From assembly GCF_014654205.1 (NCBI RefSeq), contig NZ_BNAW01000044.1, positions 17,904-81,903 of the forward strand: a stretch of DNA of 64,000 nucleotides. The letters run 5' to 3'. Made by a program: the position numbers and the translations under genes. Positions 50,761-60,087 of the stretch are shown here, piece after piece; positions within the stretch are counted from its first letter, which is position 1, and every line of letters starts with the position of its first letter. The notes beneath the pieces are model-generated. The model saw nothing but the letters and a program-made list of their open reading frames with translations, was not told where the DNA came from and ran no database searches. The stretch is from Amycolatopsis bullii. GTDB lineage: Bacteria; Actinomycetota; Actinomycetes; Mycobacteriales; Pseudonocardiaceae.

Positions 50761-52119
50761 GTGAAGAAGGGGACCACCTACCGCTGCGGGAGCTGCGGGT
50801 ACGAAGCGGCCAAGTGGCTGGGCCGGTGTCCGGAGTGCCAGGAATGGGGCTCGTTCGAGGAGCGCGGGGCGCCGGTCAAGCCGGCCATCCAGCGCGTCGC
50901 GGCCGGGGCGCCGAGCGCGCCCGCGCGGCCGATCGGCGAGGTCGACGTCGAAGCGGCGCGCGCCCGCCGCACCGGGGTCCCGGAGCTCGACCGGGTGCTC
51001 GGCGGGGGCCTGGTGCCGGGCGCGGTGGTGCTGCTCGCGGGTGAACCGGGTGTCGGCAAGTCGACCCTGCTGCTCGAGGTCGCCTACCAGTGGGCGAAGA
51101 CGGTCGACCGGTCCCTGTACGTCACGGGCGAGGAGTCCGCGGGCCAGGTCCGGTTGCGCGCCGAGCGAACGGGCAACGTCCACGACCGGATGTTCCTGGC
51201 CGCCGAAAGCGACCTTTCGGCCATCCTGGGGCACGTCGACGACGTCAAGCCCGGCGTGCTGATCGTCGACTCGGTGCAGACCATGGCGTCGCCGCAGGTC
51301 GACGGCTCGCCCGGCGGCGTGACGCAGGTCCGCGCGGTGACGTCCGGGCTGGTCGCGCTGGCCAAGGAACGCGGGCTGCCGGTGGTGCTGGTGGGGCACG
51401 TCACGAAGGACGGCTCCGTGGCCGGCCCGCGCGTGCTGGAGCACCTGGTGGACGTGGTGCTGCAGTTCGAGGGCGACAAGCACTCGACGTTGCGCATGGT
51501 CCGCGGCATCAAGAACCGGTTCGGCGCAGCCGACGAGATCGGCTGCTTCGAGCTGCAGGAAGAAGGCATCGTCGGGGTGCCGGACCCGTCGGGGCTGTTC
51601 ATGAGCCGCACGGCCGAGCCGGTGTCCGGCACGGCGATCACGGTCTCGCTGGAGGGCAAGCGGCCGCTGCTGGGCGAGGTGCAGGCCCTGGTATCGGCGA
51701 CGGCGGCCCCGCAGCCGCGGCGCGCGGTCAGCGGCCTCGACTCCGCGCGGGTGGCGATGGTCCTGGCCGTGCTGGAGAAGCGCGGCGGGCTGAAGCTCGG
51801 CGACAAGGACGTCTACGCGGCCACCGTCGGCGGCATGAAGATCACCGAGCCGGGCATCGACCTGGCGCTGGTGCTGGCGCTGACGTCGAGCTTCGAAGAC
51901 GTCGCCCTGTCGCCCCGGCTCGTGTCGGTCGGCGAGGTCGGGCTGGCCGGGGAGATCCGGCGGGTGCCGAGCGTGGGCCGCCGCCTGGCGGAGGCGGCCC
52001 GGCTCGGGTTCACGCACGCGCTGGTCCCGCCGGACTCGGGCAAGCCACCCGCCGGGATCCGGGTCCTCGAGGTGGCGAACGTCGCGGACGCGCTGAACGC
52101 CGCCGGGCACGCGCGCTGA
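50761..52119 (+). CDS. radA: DNA repair protein RadA (Sms)
   Basis: A 452-residue recombination helicase. It has an N-terminal zinc finger (YRCGSCGYEAAKWLGRCPEC), Walker A GEPGVGKST, the RadA-specific KNRFG motif (IKNRFGAADE) and a C-terminal Lon-protease-like domain without protease residues. It assists branch migration in recombination. GTG 50761. In mycobacteria disA follows radA; here a different, convergent gene does. Confidence 0.96.
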   Translation: MKKGTTYRCGSCGYEAAKWLGRCPECQEWGSFEERGAPVKPAIQRVAAGAPSAPARPIGEVDVEAARARRTGVPELDRVLGGGLVPGAVVLLAGEPGVGKSTLLLEVAYQWAKTVDRSLYVTGEESAGQVRLRAERTGNVHDRMFLAAESDLSAILGHVDDVKPGVLIVDSVQTMASPQVDGSPGGVTQVRAVTSGLVALAKERGLPVVLVGHVTKDGSVAGPRVLEHLVDVVLQFEGDKHSTLRMVRGIKNRFGAADEIGCFELQEEGIVGVPDPSGLFMSRTAEPVSGTAITVSLEGKRPLLGEVQALVSATAAPQPRRAVSGLDSARVAMVLAVLEKRGGLKLGDKDVYAATVGGMKITEPGIDLALVLALTSSFEDVALSPRLVSVGEVGLAGEIRRVPSVGRRLAEAARLGFTHALVPPDSGKPPAGIRVLEVANVADALNAAGHAR

Positions 52120-53226
52120 TCACCCCGAGGTCTGCGTGATGGCGTAGGAGTACTGCACGTCCGGAACGTCGCGGCGGTCCGGGGTGGGGCGGAGCTGGGT
52201 CGTCGTGGTGTTCGGCACGGAGCTCGGCGTGACCGGAGTCGTGCTCTTCGGCAGCTCGATCCGGCTGGTGGTGATCGCGGTCGGCGAACTGTCCACGGCC
52301 AGCAGCCGCGCGGTCGCCGGGTCGACGTACAGCCGCTGTCCGATGTCCCGGGCGAAGTAGACGGTGGCCGGCCGTCCGTCCGGGGTCGCCGAGTGCGGGG
52401 CGACGACGATGTCCGGAACGGCGGCGAGCGCGTCGAGCAGCGCGAACCGGACGTCCGGCCGGAGCAGGCCGGTTCCCAGCGCGCTCCGGGCCATCGCGAG
52501 CGACTGGCCGGGCTGGTGGGCGCGGCCTCCGCCGGGATCAGTGGTCTCGACCGTGTCGTACCGCAACCGTTGGCGCAGCTTCTCCCGGTCGGGCACGAGC
52601 GAGGCGACGAACGCCGCGTCCGGGCTCAGCCAGTTCACCAGCGGCGTGACCCAGCCCTGCCTGGTCATCCCGGCGAAGTTCGGGTGGCCGGGGAACACGC
52701 CGCCCGGGCCGTACTCGTCGACGGGGCCGGGGAGTGGTTCGCCGGTCCGGCCGTCCGCCCAGTGCCCGGCGGCCGTCAACGTCGTGCGCCGGTGCCACAC
52801 GCCCGTGGGATCGGCCGGGATCCAGAGCTCGATCCGCCGCTGGACCTTGTCCGCGAACCCGGGGCCGGCCTGCGTCGTCCAGTCGCGCATTTCGGTGTAG
52901 CGGAACTCACCCGGCGCGAGCGGGCGGTCGAGATCGGTGGACGCGGCGGGCCGGGACAGCTCCGGTTCCGGGTCCGGCGTCCACACCGCGGTGGCGACGC
53001 CGAGCCCGCCGACCAGGGTGACGACGGCCGCGGCCACGGCCAGCCACCGCCACGCCCCGGCCCGGCGCGGCTCGGCGGGCGGAGCCTCTTCGACACCGGC
53101 CGCGGCGAGCAGGGACGTGCGGGCGAAGGCGAGCCCGTCGTCCTCCTCGACGTCGCTGTTCAGGTCCGCGAGCGCCGCGTCGAGTTCGGCTTCGGACCAG
53201 ATCTTCCGGACGTTGTCTTCACGCAA
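52120..53226 (-). CDS. CU044_5270-type membrane protein, probable anti-sigma partner
   Basis: A 368-residue protein with a cytoplasmic N-terminus (WSEAELDAALADLNSD), one membrane helix (AVAAAVVTLVGGLGVATAVW) and an extracytoplasmic domain with FRYTEMRDWT and LRYDTVETTDP, typical of the CU044_5270 family that accompanies ECF sigma factors. The TTG start at 53226 overlaps the sigma gene stop by 8 bases with AGGAGG upstream. It probably restrains the sigma factor, by inference from layout. Confidence 0.75.
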   Translation of the reverse strand: MREDNVRKIWSEAELDAALADLNSDVEEDDGLAFARTSLLAAAGVEEAPPAEPRRAGAWRWLAVAAAVVTLVGGLGVATAVWTPDPEPELSRPAASTDLDRPLAPGEFRYTEMRDWTTQAGPGFADKVQRRIELWIPADPTGVWHRRTTLTAAGHWADGRTGEPLPGPVDEYGPGGVFPGHPNFAGMTRQGWVTPLVNWLSPDAAFVASLVPDREKLRQRLRYDTVETTDPGGGRAHQPGQSLAMARSALGTGLLRPDVRFALLDALAAVPDIVVAPHSATPDGRPATVYFARDIGQRLYVDPATARLLAVDSSPTAITTSRIELPKSTTPVTPSSVPNTTTTQLRPTPDRRDVPDVQYSYAITQTSG

Positions 53227-53812
53227 GGTCCTGCACCTCCTCTTGGGCCGGGGCGTTCGTCCTGAGCCAGCGTCTGATCCGGTGCAACCGGGACCGGACG
53301 GTACCCGGCGGGACACCGAGGGCCTCGGCGACCTCGGCCGGCTCGAGCCCGGCCCAGGACACGAGCAGCAGCGTGTCGCGGTCGGCCGGGCTGAGCCGGG
53401 CCAGCGCACCGGCCAGCTGTGCGGCCCGCACCTGGGCGTCGACCTGCTCGGCGACCCGGCCGTCGTGGCCGGCGTGGCTGCCTTCGCCGGTCCGGGCGAG
53501 CCGCGCGGTGGCCTGCAGCCCGCGCAGTTCGGACCGCACGTGGTGGCGCAGCAGGTTGGTGGCGATGCCGTAGAGCCACGACCGGGCGGTGCCCAGCTCG
53601 GGCCGGTAGGTCTCCCGCCGCCGCAACGCGACGAGGAAGGTCTCGGCGACGAGGTCGTTCGCCGGTTCGGCCCCGACCCGGCGGGCCAGGTACCGCCGCA
53701 ACTGCGCGGCGTGGGCGTCGAAGAGCCGCCCGAACGCCGGCCCGGGTTCGGGTCCGCTCAAGTCGGGGCGGTCGTGCCCCCAGAGCTCCGAACCCTCGTG
53801 GATCACCTGCAT
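53219..53812 (-). CDS. ECF-type RNA polymerase sigma factor
   Basis: A 197-residue sigma factor. Region 2 is FGRLFDAHAAQLRRYLARRVG through TARSWLYGIATNLLRHH; region 4 is LSPADRDTLLLVSWAGLEPAEVAEALGVPPGTVRSRLHR in outline. ATG 53812 has GGGGG just upstream. It is co-transcribed with the membrane partner gene; the signal it answers is unknown. Confidence 0.88.
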   Translation of the reverse strand: MQVIHEGSELWGHDRPDLSGPEPGPAFGRLFDAHAAQLRRYLARRVGAEPANDLVAETFLVALRRRETYRPELGTARSWLYGIATNLLRHHVRSELRGLQATARLARTGEGSHAGHDGRVAEQVDAQVRAAQLAGALARLSPADRDTLLLVSWAGLEPAEVAEALGVPPGTVRSRLHRIRRWLRTNAPAQEEVQDLA

Positions 53813-53871
53813 GCCCCCAGTTGCCCGCAGGCGTCGTCTGCGTTCACGGGCGAACCTACCTGCCGGTGCCG

Positions 53872-54858
53872 TCAGGCCAGGGCGTCGAGCAGCTCGCGCT
53901 CGCGTCGCGCGCTCAGTCCCGCCCGTCGTTCCCGGTCCAGCCCCTGCTCGCGTTCCCAGCGCAGCGTGTCGGCCAGCAGCTCGGTCCGGGGCCGGTGGCG
54001 CAGCCCCGCGGCGCGGGCCGCGGAGCCGTCGCGGGCCGACCAGCCCTCCCAGCCCGGCTCGACCAGCCACATCGCCAGCGATTCGGGTCCCATGTACTCC
54101 TTCACCCCGTTCGCCAGCAGCCACGCCGGTTCGGCGGTGACCACCGGGCCGGTGTGCCCGCCGGCGGCGCGGGACAGCTCGATCCACTCCCCGAACGGAA
54201 CGACCGGGCCGACCGCGTTGTACGTGCCGGTGGTCCCCGCCTCCGCGCAGTCGAGCAGCCAGGACGTCAGGTCCCGGACGTCGACCACCTGGGTGGGCAC
54301 GGCAGGCGTGCCGGGGACCAGCATCGGCCCCCGCGGATCGCGGGCGGCGCGGGCGACCCAGTAGCCGGAGCGCCCGGTGTGGTCGCCCGGACCGCCGATG
54401 AGGCCGGCCCGGGCGACGAGGAGGCGGTCGCCCACCACGGCCGCCGACGCCTGCTCGCAGGCGACCTTCGCCTCGCCGTACAGCTCGCGGCCGACCTCGC
54501 TCCGGTCGGTCGGGGCGAGCAGGGGCGCGGACTCGTCCGCCCCGGGCGTGGCGTGGGAGGCGTAGGCGTTGCCGGACGAGACGTACACCCAGTGCCCGGC
54601 CTTGCCGCCCAGCGCGTCGAGCGCGCCACGGACGAACCCCGGCTGCCACGACACCTCGACGACCGCGTCCCACACCCGGTCCAGCAGGGGATCGTAGGCC
54701 GCGGGATCGCTCCGGTCGGCGGCGACCAGGGTCGCTCCGGCGGCGACTTCCCCGCTCTCGCCCCGCGCGAGGCAGGTCACCCGGTGGCCGCGTCCGAGCG
54801 CCTGCCTCGACAACTCACGAGCCACCCACGCCGTTCCGCCCAGCACCAGGATCTCCAT
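53872..54858 (-). CDS. NAD-dependent epimerase/reductase-family protein
   Basis: A 328-residue atypical short-chain dehydrogenase. The Rossmann start is MEILVLGGTAWVARELSRQALGRGH in outline, with YVSSGNAYAS in place of the catalytic Ser strand and LYGEAKVACE holding the Y-x3-K pair. It probably acts on a nucleotide sugar or related reductase substrate. ATG 54858. Confidence 0.82.
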   Translation of the reverse strand: MEILVLGGTAWVARELSRQALGRGHRVTCLARGESGEVAAGATLVAADRSDPAAYDPLLDRVWDAVVEVSWQPGFVRGALDALGGKAGHWVYVSSGNAYASHATPGADESAPLLAPTDRSEVGRELYGEAKVACEQASAAVVGDRLLVARAGLIGGPGDHTGRSGYWVARAARDPRGPMLVPGTPAVPTQVVDVRDLTSWLLDCAEAGTTGTYNAVGPVVPFGEWIELSRAAGGHTGPVVTAEPAWLLANGVKEYMGPESLAMWLVEPGWEGWSARDGSAARAAGLRHRPRTELLADTLRWEREQGLDRERRAGLSARRERELLDALA

Positions 54859-54917
54859 CCCGACACCCAAGCACGGGAGCTCCGCCCGGCCCGGCGGATT
54901 CGCTGAGAGCAGACGGC

Positions 54918-56219
54918 TCAGACGCCCAGCAACCCCCAGTAGACCGCCCACGGCACGAACACCACGCCGCCGGCGAGCAGGACGCCGAGCCGGAGACCGC
55001 GGTGGCGCCACCACGCCACCGCCGTGCCGATGGTGGCGGCCACCGTGCCCAGCGCGAGCAGCTGCAGCGCCAGCCACGGCAGCGGACGGCCGGCGACGAC
55101 CGGGCCCAGCCCCTTGCCCATGGACAGCTGGAGCAGGACGTCGACGACCAGGAAACCGAGCACGGTGAGCAGCCCGGTCGCGGTCAGCCAGCGGGCCGGC
55201 CGCGCCCCGGCACCGCGCCGGAACAGCGGGTACCAGGCGAACGCCACCAGCAGGAACACCAGCACGGCGAGCTGCAGCCACGTCGGCTCGTACCAGGCGA
55301 GCGGCGTGACGGCGGTGCTCGGCCGGTCCTGCGCCGGCGGGGCATCGGCGGTCGACGTGCCGGGCGGGTTGTTCACCCAGCTGCCCACCAGTTCGAGGTA
55401 GCCGGGCGCGTACCCGGGCAGCTTGTCGAAGCCGTCCGTCGTCCGGCGCAGCTGGTGCTGCGCGTCCGGGAAGACCCGCAAAGTGTGGTGGGCCACCGAA
55501 TCCCGGAAGATCCGGACCGCTTCGCCCGGCGGCGTAAGGATGTCTTTCGCGCCCCACAATCCGAGTACCGGCTGCCGCAGGCTCTTCAGCACGGGCACCG
55601 GGTCGTAGTGCGCCTCTGGGAAGATCCCGCCGCCGACGAGCTGGCGCATCATCGTCGAGGACGCCATCCGTACCATCGAGCCGGTCATTCCCAGCTGCCG
55701 CAGCTGGTTCTCGACCGCCCACGCCTGCTGCCGCGACGGCTCGACGCCGTTCGCGCCCAGCGTCACGACGAAAGCGACGTCCGACGAACGCGAAGCCGCC
55801 AGCGGCGCCACCCAGCCGCCCTCGCTCAGCCCCCAGACACCGACCCGGGCCGGATCGACGTCGGACCGCTTGCGCAGCACGGAAACTGCGGCCAGCGCGT
55901 CGTCCGCGAGGGTCGAGTACGACCGTTCGAGCTGCGAATAGCCGTCCGTGCGCTTGTCGTAGATGAGTGTGGCAATGCCTTGCCGCGCAAAGGCTTCCGC
56001 CTGCTCGCGGTAGTCGTCCCGGCTGTGCGCCCCCGAGCCGTGGACCATCACCAGGCCCGGCAGTTTCGCGCCGCCGGGCGGGGCGACGACGGTGCCGTGC
56101 AAGGTCACTCCGCCGTTGGTGAACGTCACCTCGTCGTTGGTCACCTGCGCGGCCGACGCCGGTGGCGCCAGCGCCGTGACCGCCAGGATCGCCCCGGCCA
56201 GCAGAACCCCTCTTCGCAT
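54918..56219 (-). CDS. Exported alpha/beta hydrolase with C-terminal membrane domain
   Basis: A 433-residue protein. A signal peptide (AGAILAVTALAPPASA) precedes a hydrolase domain with GLVMVHGSGAHSRDDY, nucleophile elbow GLSEGG, acid in WGAKDILTPP and His in DAQHQL. The C-terminal 120 residues hold four membrane helices. The catalytic domain should face outward. An ArsR-type regulator gene lies 21 bases upstream in the same operon. Confidence 0.82.
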   Translation of the reverse strand: MRRGVLLAGAILAVTALAPPASAAQVTNDEVTFTNGGVTLHGTVVAPPGGAKLPGLVMVHGSGAHSRDDYREQAEAFARQGIATLIYDKRTDGYSQLERSYSTLADDALAAVSVLRKRSDVDPARVGVWGLSEGGWVAPLAASRSSDVAFVVTLGANGVEPSRQQAWAVENQLRQLGMTGSMVRMASSTMMRQLVGGGIFPEAHYDPVPVLKSLRQPVLGLWGAKDILTPPGEAVRIFRDSVAHHTLRVFPDAQHQLRRTTDGFDKLPGYAPGYLELVGSWVNNPPGTSTADAPPAQDRPSTAVTPLAWYEPTWLQLAVLVFLLVAFAWYPLFRRGAGARPARWLTATGLLTVLGFLVVDVLLQLSMGKGLGPVVAGRPLPWLALQLLALGTVAATIGTAVAWWRHRGLRLGVLLAGGVVFVPWAVYWGLLGV

Positions 56220-56240
56220 GGAAATCCCCTTGGTGTCATG

Positions 56241-56807
56241 TCATTCCCCTGGATCCGGGAACGCGAGCCAGCGCACGAGCACGCGCCGCGCTTCCGGTGA
56301 CCGGTCGTCCTCGCTTCGCCAGTACCGGCGGAACAGCTCCATGTAGTCGTCCCAAAACTGCTTGAGCTCCTCCGTGGTGAGCCACGTGCCGCCGCGGGCG
56401 TAGAGCAGCGCGTCCGGCCAATCGCCGGGCAGCTCTTCGCGCTTTTCCGCGAACCGGTTGAGCTTTTCGAGGTCGTCCTCGAACCCCTGCCGCTGCATGT
56501 CGTCGAACAGCACCTGGGATTCGGCGCTCTGCTCGCTGCGGCGCGGCCAGCGGATGTCCCGCGGCCGCGTCCGCCACCACCGTTCCTTGCCCCGCGCGAG
56601 CTCCGGGACGTCCTCGACGAACCCGAAGCGGGCCAGCTCACGCAGGTGGTAGCTGGTCGCGCCGGTGTTCTCGCCCAGGGCCTGGGCGAGCTTCGTGGCC
56701 GTCGCCGGACCCGCGGAGAGCACGCCGAGGATCCGGCGGCGCAGGGGGTGCGTGACGGCTTTGAGGGCGTCCGGGTCGAGCTCTTCCGGTGGTGGAGCGC
56801 TGGTCAT
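56241..56807 (-). CDS. ArsR-type winged-helix regulator
   Basis: A 188-residue protein. The HTH is in the first 80 residues (AVTHPLRRRILGVLSAGPATATKLAQALGENTGATSYHLREL in outline), followed by an acidic/aromatic C-terminal region (FWDDYMELFRRYWRSED). No metal-binding cysteines are present. It probably represses itself and the downstream hydrolase gene. ATG 56807. Confidence 0.88.
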   Translation of the reverse strand: MTSAPPPEELDPDALKAVTHPLRRRILGVLSAGPATATKLAQALGENTGATSYHLRELARFGFVEDVPELARGKERWWRTRPRDIRWPRRSEQSAESQVLFDDMQRQGFEDDLEKLNRFAEKREELPGDWPDALLYARGGTWLTTEELKQFWDDYMELFRRYWRSEDDRSPEARRVLVRWLAFPDPGE

Positions 56808-56901
56808 GGCTCCACTGTAGCCGTGCAGAGAAAACTATGCAAAGAAAATTCTGCAACTTGACGCAGACCGGTGCCAAGGTGACGTACTGTCTAAAGAGGA
56901 C

Positions 56902-57429
56902 CTACCAGATCGGGTGGTCGCTGTACTTCCTGAGCGTCTCCACCGACGGCCGCACGTAGAAGATCCCCGCCAGGAAACCCATGGTGGCGAAGGCGAGCGT
57001 CGAGAACGTCGTCAGCAGGTCGGGCGCCTGCAGCTCCGGGGTGTCACGCCACACCCGGAACACGATCGGCACCGCGAACGACCCGAGGATCAGCGCCAGC
57101 GTCAACAGGTACGTGAACAGCAGCGCGCTCCGGGTCGCCTGGGCGCTCGCCACCACCAGGTAGTCGCCGCGGAGGCAGCGGCGGCAGGTCAGCACCAGCA
57201 CCGCGATCGCCAGCACGCCCAGCGGCGGCAGCACCGCGGCGGCCTTGCCGGGCAGCGTGTCCGGGAAGGCGTGCCCGTGCACGATGCCCTGCAGGTACGT
57301 CGTCAGCCCGAACAGCAGCACCATCCCGGCGATCATCGAGCAGCCGACGACCACCGAGCCCCAGCGCACCCGGTCGGCGAACCGCGGGGGCAACGGCACG
57401 AACTCGACCTGGCCGAAGGTCCCCTGCAC
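56902..57429 (-). CDS. Small membrane protein
   Basis: A 175-residue protein with four membrane segments (SVVVGCSMIAGMVLLFGL; AVLPPLGVLAIAVLVL; LLFTYLLTLALILGSFAVP; TLAFATMGFLAGIFYV) and a CRRCLRGD motif between the second and third. GTG 57429 is preferred over GTG 57438 because GGAGG lies seven bases before it. Family not recognised. Confidence 0.65.
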   Translation of the reverse strand: MQGTFGQVEFVPLPPRFADRVRWGSVVVGCSMIAGMVLLFGLTTYLQGIVHGHAFPDTLPGKAAAVLPPLGVLAIAVLVLTCRRCLRGDYLVVASAQATRSALLFTYLLTLALILGSFAVPIVFRVWRDTPELQAPDLLTTFSTLAFATMGFLAGIFYVRPSVETLRKYSDHPIW

Positions 57430-57447
57430 CCGTCTCACCTCCGAAAG

Positions 57448-57498
57448 CCGTGAAGGCCACAGTAAGGGACTAACCGTCCCTCAACGTGGCCTTCACGG
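57448..57498 (-). terminator. Nested terminator hairpin after the trehalose operon
   Basis: CCGTGAAGGCCAC (57448-57460) pairs with GTGGCCTTCACGG (57486-57498); inside, AGGGAC pairs with GTCCCT across TAACC. It lies 18 bases after the stop of the otsB-GH15 gene. Confidence 0.75.
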
Positions 57499-57516
57499 AC
57501 TTTCGGACCGAAAGGG

Positions 57517-60051
57517 CTAACTGGCCGCCAGCAAGTTGGCGCACCGGATGAGCCCGATGTGCGAATAGGCCTGCGGGTGGTTGCCGAGCGAGCGTTCCGC
57601 GATCGGGTCGTACTGCTCCGGCAGCAGGCCGGTCGGGCCGGCCGCCGCGACGATCTGGTCGAACAGCTCCTGCGCTTCGGTGCGCCGCCCGGTGAGCAGG
57701 TACGCCTCGATCAGCCACGCCGCGCAGATGTGGAAGCCACCCTCGCCGCCGGGGAGGCCGTCGTCGCGGCGGTAACGGTACACAGTGGACCCACTGCGCA
57801 GCTCCGCCTCGATCGCGGTCACCGTCTGCTGGAAGCGGTCGTCGGCCGGGTCGATCAGCCCGGTGAGCCCGACGAACAGCGAGGCCGCGTCGAGGTCCGT
57901 GCCGTCGTAGGCCGTGGTGAAGGCCTGGACCTCGTCGTTCCAGCCGTGCGTGAGGACGTCGTCCTTGATCTCCTCGCGCAGGCCGTGCCAGTTGCCCGGG
58001 ATCTCGCGGCCGTACTGCTCGCCCAGCTTGATCGCGCGGTCGATGGTCACCCAGCACATGACCCGCGAGTAGACCCGGTGACGCGGCACGTGCCGCTCCT
58101 CCCAGATCCCGTGGTCCGGCTCGTTCCAGCGCCGCGTCACGGCTTCCGCCATCGCGCGGACCATCTGCCAGTCCTCGTCGCGCAGCTCGTGGCGCGCCGC
58201 GGCCAGGGTCTGCACGAGCTCGACGACCGGGCCGAAGACGTCCAGCTGGACCTGGTGGTTCGCCAGGTTGCCGACGCGGACCGGGCGCGAACCGGCGTAA
58301 CCGGGCAGCGACTCGATGACCGCTTCGGCGCCGATGACGCTGCCGGCGAGGGTGTACAGCGGGTGCAGCCGCTCCGGGCCGGCCAGCGTGGCGAGCACGC
58401 CGTGCAGCCAGCGCAGGTAGCCCTCGGCCTCCTCGATCGAGCCCAGGTGCACCAGCTCCCGCACGGTCATCGCGGCGTCGCGGATCCAGCAGTAGCGGTA
58501 GTCCCAGTTGCGGACGCCGCCGATCTCCTCCGGCAGCGACGACGTCGCCGCCGCCAGCACCCCGCCGGTGTCGGTGTTGACCAGGCCGCGCAGCGTCAGC
58601 GCCGAGCGCAGCACCAGGTCGGTCTGCACCTTGGGCAGCTGCAGCTTCGACGTCCACTCGCTCCAGTAGCGGCCCGCGCGGTCGCGGCGCTCCACTTCGG
58701 ACAGTTCGTGCGGGCCGAGGTCGGTGGTGCCGCAGCGCAGCTCCAGCACGACCGGCTGGGTCGGCGTCGGCTGCACCAGCGCGGACGCCGTGTCGTGCAG
58801 GCCGTCGGAGGTGATGGTCCACTCGACGCCCGGCGAGTACAGCACGAACGGCTCCGACGTGCCGAGCACCCGCACGCCGCCCTCGGTGACCTCCAGCTTC
58901 ACCGGCACGCCGCCGAACTCGGGCCGCGGCGCGAACGTGACGCTCGCGGCCGCCTCGCCCGAGATGACGCGGACGAGGTCCGTCCGGTGCGGCGCGCTCT
59001 CCGGCTCGAGGTAGTCGGTGACGAGCAGGCGCGACCAGCGCGTCTCGACCGTCATCGTGTTCGGCAGGTAGCGCTGGCCGAGCGGGAGGCCGTTGCGGTG
59101 CGGCTTGATCGAGAAGTGGCCGGCGCCTTCGCCGCCGAGCAGGTCGGCGAACACCGCGGGCGCGTCCGGCCCGGGGTGGCACAGCCAGGTCAGCTTCGCG
59201 TCCGGCGTCAGCAGCGCGACCGAGCGCTCGTTGGCCAGCATCGACAGCCGCTCGATCGGCGGGGCCGACTCGCCGTACAGCCAGTTCCGGCGTTCCTCGA
59301 GGAGGAAGCCGAGCACCAGGGCGACGTCGACGGTGTCGGGCACGCGGAACCCGGCGAGCGTCTCGCCGTCGCCGACCTTGATGCCCAGGTCCGGGCCGGA
59401 CAGCCGGGCGAAGGCCTTCTCGTCGGTGACGTCGTCGCCGAGGAAGATCGCCGCCGTGGCGCTCACCTGGTGGCGCAGGATGTCCAGTGCGCGGCCTTTG
59501 TCCGTTTGGACGACCGCCAGCTCGACCACCTCCTTGCCGTCGGTGGTCGAGACGCCCTCCCACGTCGACGGTCCGGAGTGGACGGCCGCGAGCACGCGGC
59601 GCCCGGCCTCGTGCTCGGCGCGGCGGACGTGCACCGCGATGCTCGCCGGCTTGACCTCCAGCGACACGCCCGGGACGTCCAGCACGAGTTGTTCGAGCTC
59701 GGACTCCAGCCGCCGGTGCAGCTCCCGCGCCTTCTCGTCGAGGGCGTGGATGAAGCCGATGTCGAACTCCGAGCCGTGGCTGCCGACGAGGTTCACCTCG
59801 GCCGGCAGCCGCGAGAGCGTGGCCAGGTCGCGCAGCGCACGGCCGGAGATGACCGCCGTGGTGGTCTCGTGCAGACCGGCGAGCGATCTGAGGGCCCCGA
59901 CGGACTCGGGCAGCGGGCGTGCCTCGTCGGGATTGAGGGTGATGGGTGCCAGCGTGCCGTCGTAGTCGCAAGCGACCAGCAGGCGCGGCGTGCGGGCGAT
60001 CTGGACGATCGCACGCCGCAGCTCGGCGGGCAGGGCCTCGGCAGTCAACAC
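57517..60051 (-). CDS. Trehalose-6-phosphate phosphatase fused to a GH15 glycoside hydrolase
   Basis: An 844-residue fusion. Residues 1 to about 240 form an OtsB-type HAD phosphatase (ACDYDGTLAPI with Asp 29 and 31; AVISGRAL; FLGDDVTDEKAF). Residues 260-844 form a GH15 glucoamylase/trehalase-type domain (NWDYRYCWIRDAAMT; GIWEERHVPRHRVYSRVMCW with the first acid; LLPEQYDP with the second). The first half would finish trehalose synthesis; mycobacterial GH15 enzymes of this kind are trehalases, so the second half may hydrolyse trehalose. otsA lies 36 bases upstream. Confidence 0.88.
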   Translation of the reverse strand: MLTAEALPAELRRAIVQIARTPRLLVACDYDGTLAPITLNPDEARPLPESVGALRSLAGLHETTTAVISGRALRDLATLSRLPAEVNLVGSHGSEFDIGFIHALDEKARELHRRLESELEQLVLDVPGVSLEVKPASIAVHVRRAEHEAGRRVLAAVHSGPSTWEGVSTTDGKEVVELAVVQTDKGRALDILRHQVSATAAIFLGDDVTDEKAFARLSGPDLGIKVGDGETLAGFRVPDTVDVALVLGFLLEERRNWLYGESAPPIERLSMLANERSVALLTPDAKLTWLCHPGPDAPAVFADLLGGEGAGHFSIKPHRNGLPLGQRYLPNTMTVETRWSRLLVTDYLEPESAPHRTDLVRVISGEAAASVTFAPRPEFGGVPVKLEVTEGGVRVLGTSEPFVLYSPGVEWTITSDGLHDTASALVQPTPTQPVVLELRCGTTDLGPHELSEVERRDRAGRYWSEWTSKLQLPKVQTDLVLRSALTLRGLVNTDTGGVLAAATSSLPEEIGGVRNWDYRYCWIRDAAMTVRELVHLGSIEEAEGYLRWLHGVLATLAGPERLHPLYTLAGSVIGAEAVIESLPGYAGSRPVRVGNLANHQVQLDVFGPVVELVQTLAAARHELRDEDWQMVRAMAEAVTRRWNEPDHGIWEERHVPRHRVYSRVMCWVTIDRAIKLGEQYGREIPGNWHGLREEIKDDVLTHGWNDEVQAFTTAYDGTDLDAASLFVGLTGLIDPADDRFQQTVTAIEAELRSGSTVYRYRRDDGLPGGEGGFHICAAWLIEAYLLTGRRTEAQELFDQIVAAAGPTGLLPEQYDPIAERSLGNHPQAYSHIGLIRCANLLAAS

Positions 60052-60087
60052 TCCTCCTCAGGAGCTCGTGCATGGGTCAGGACTGTG

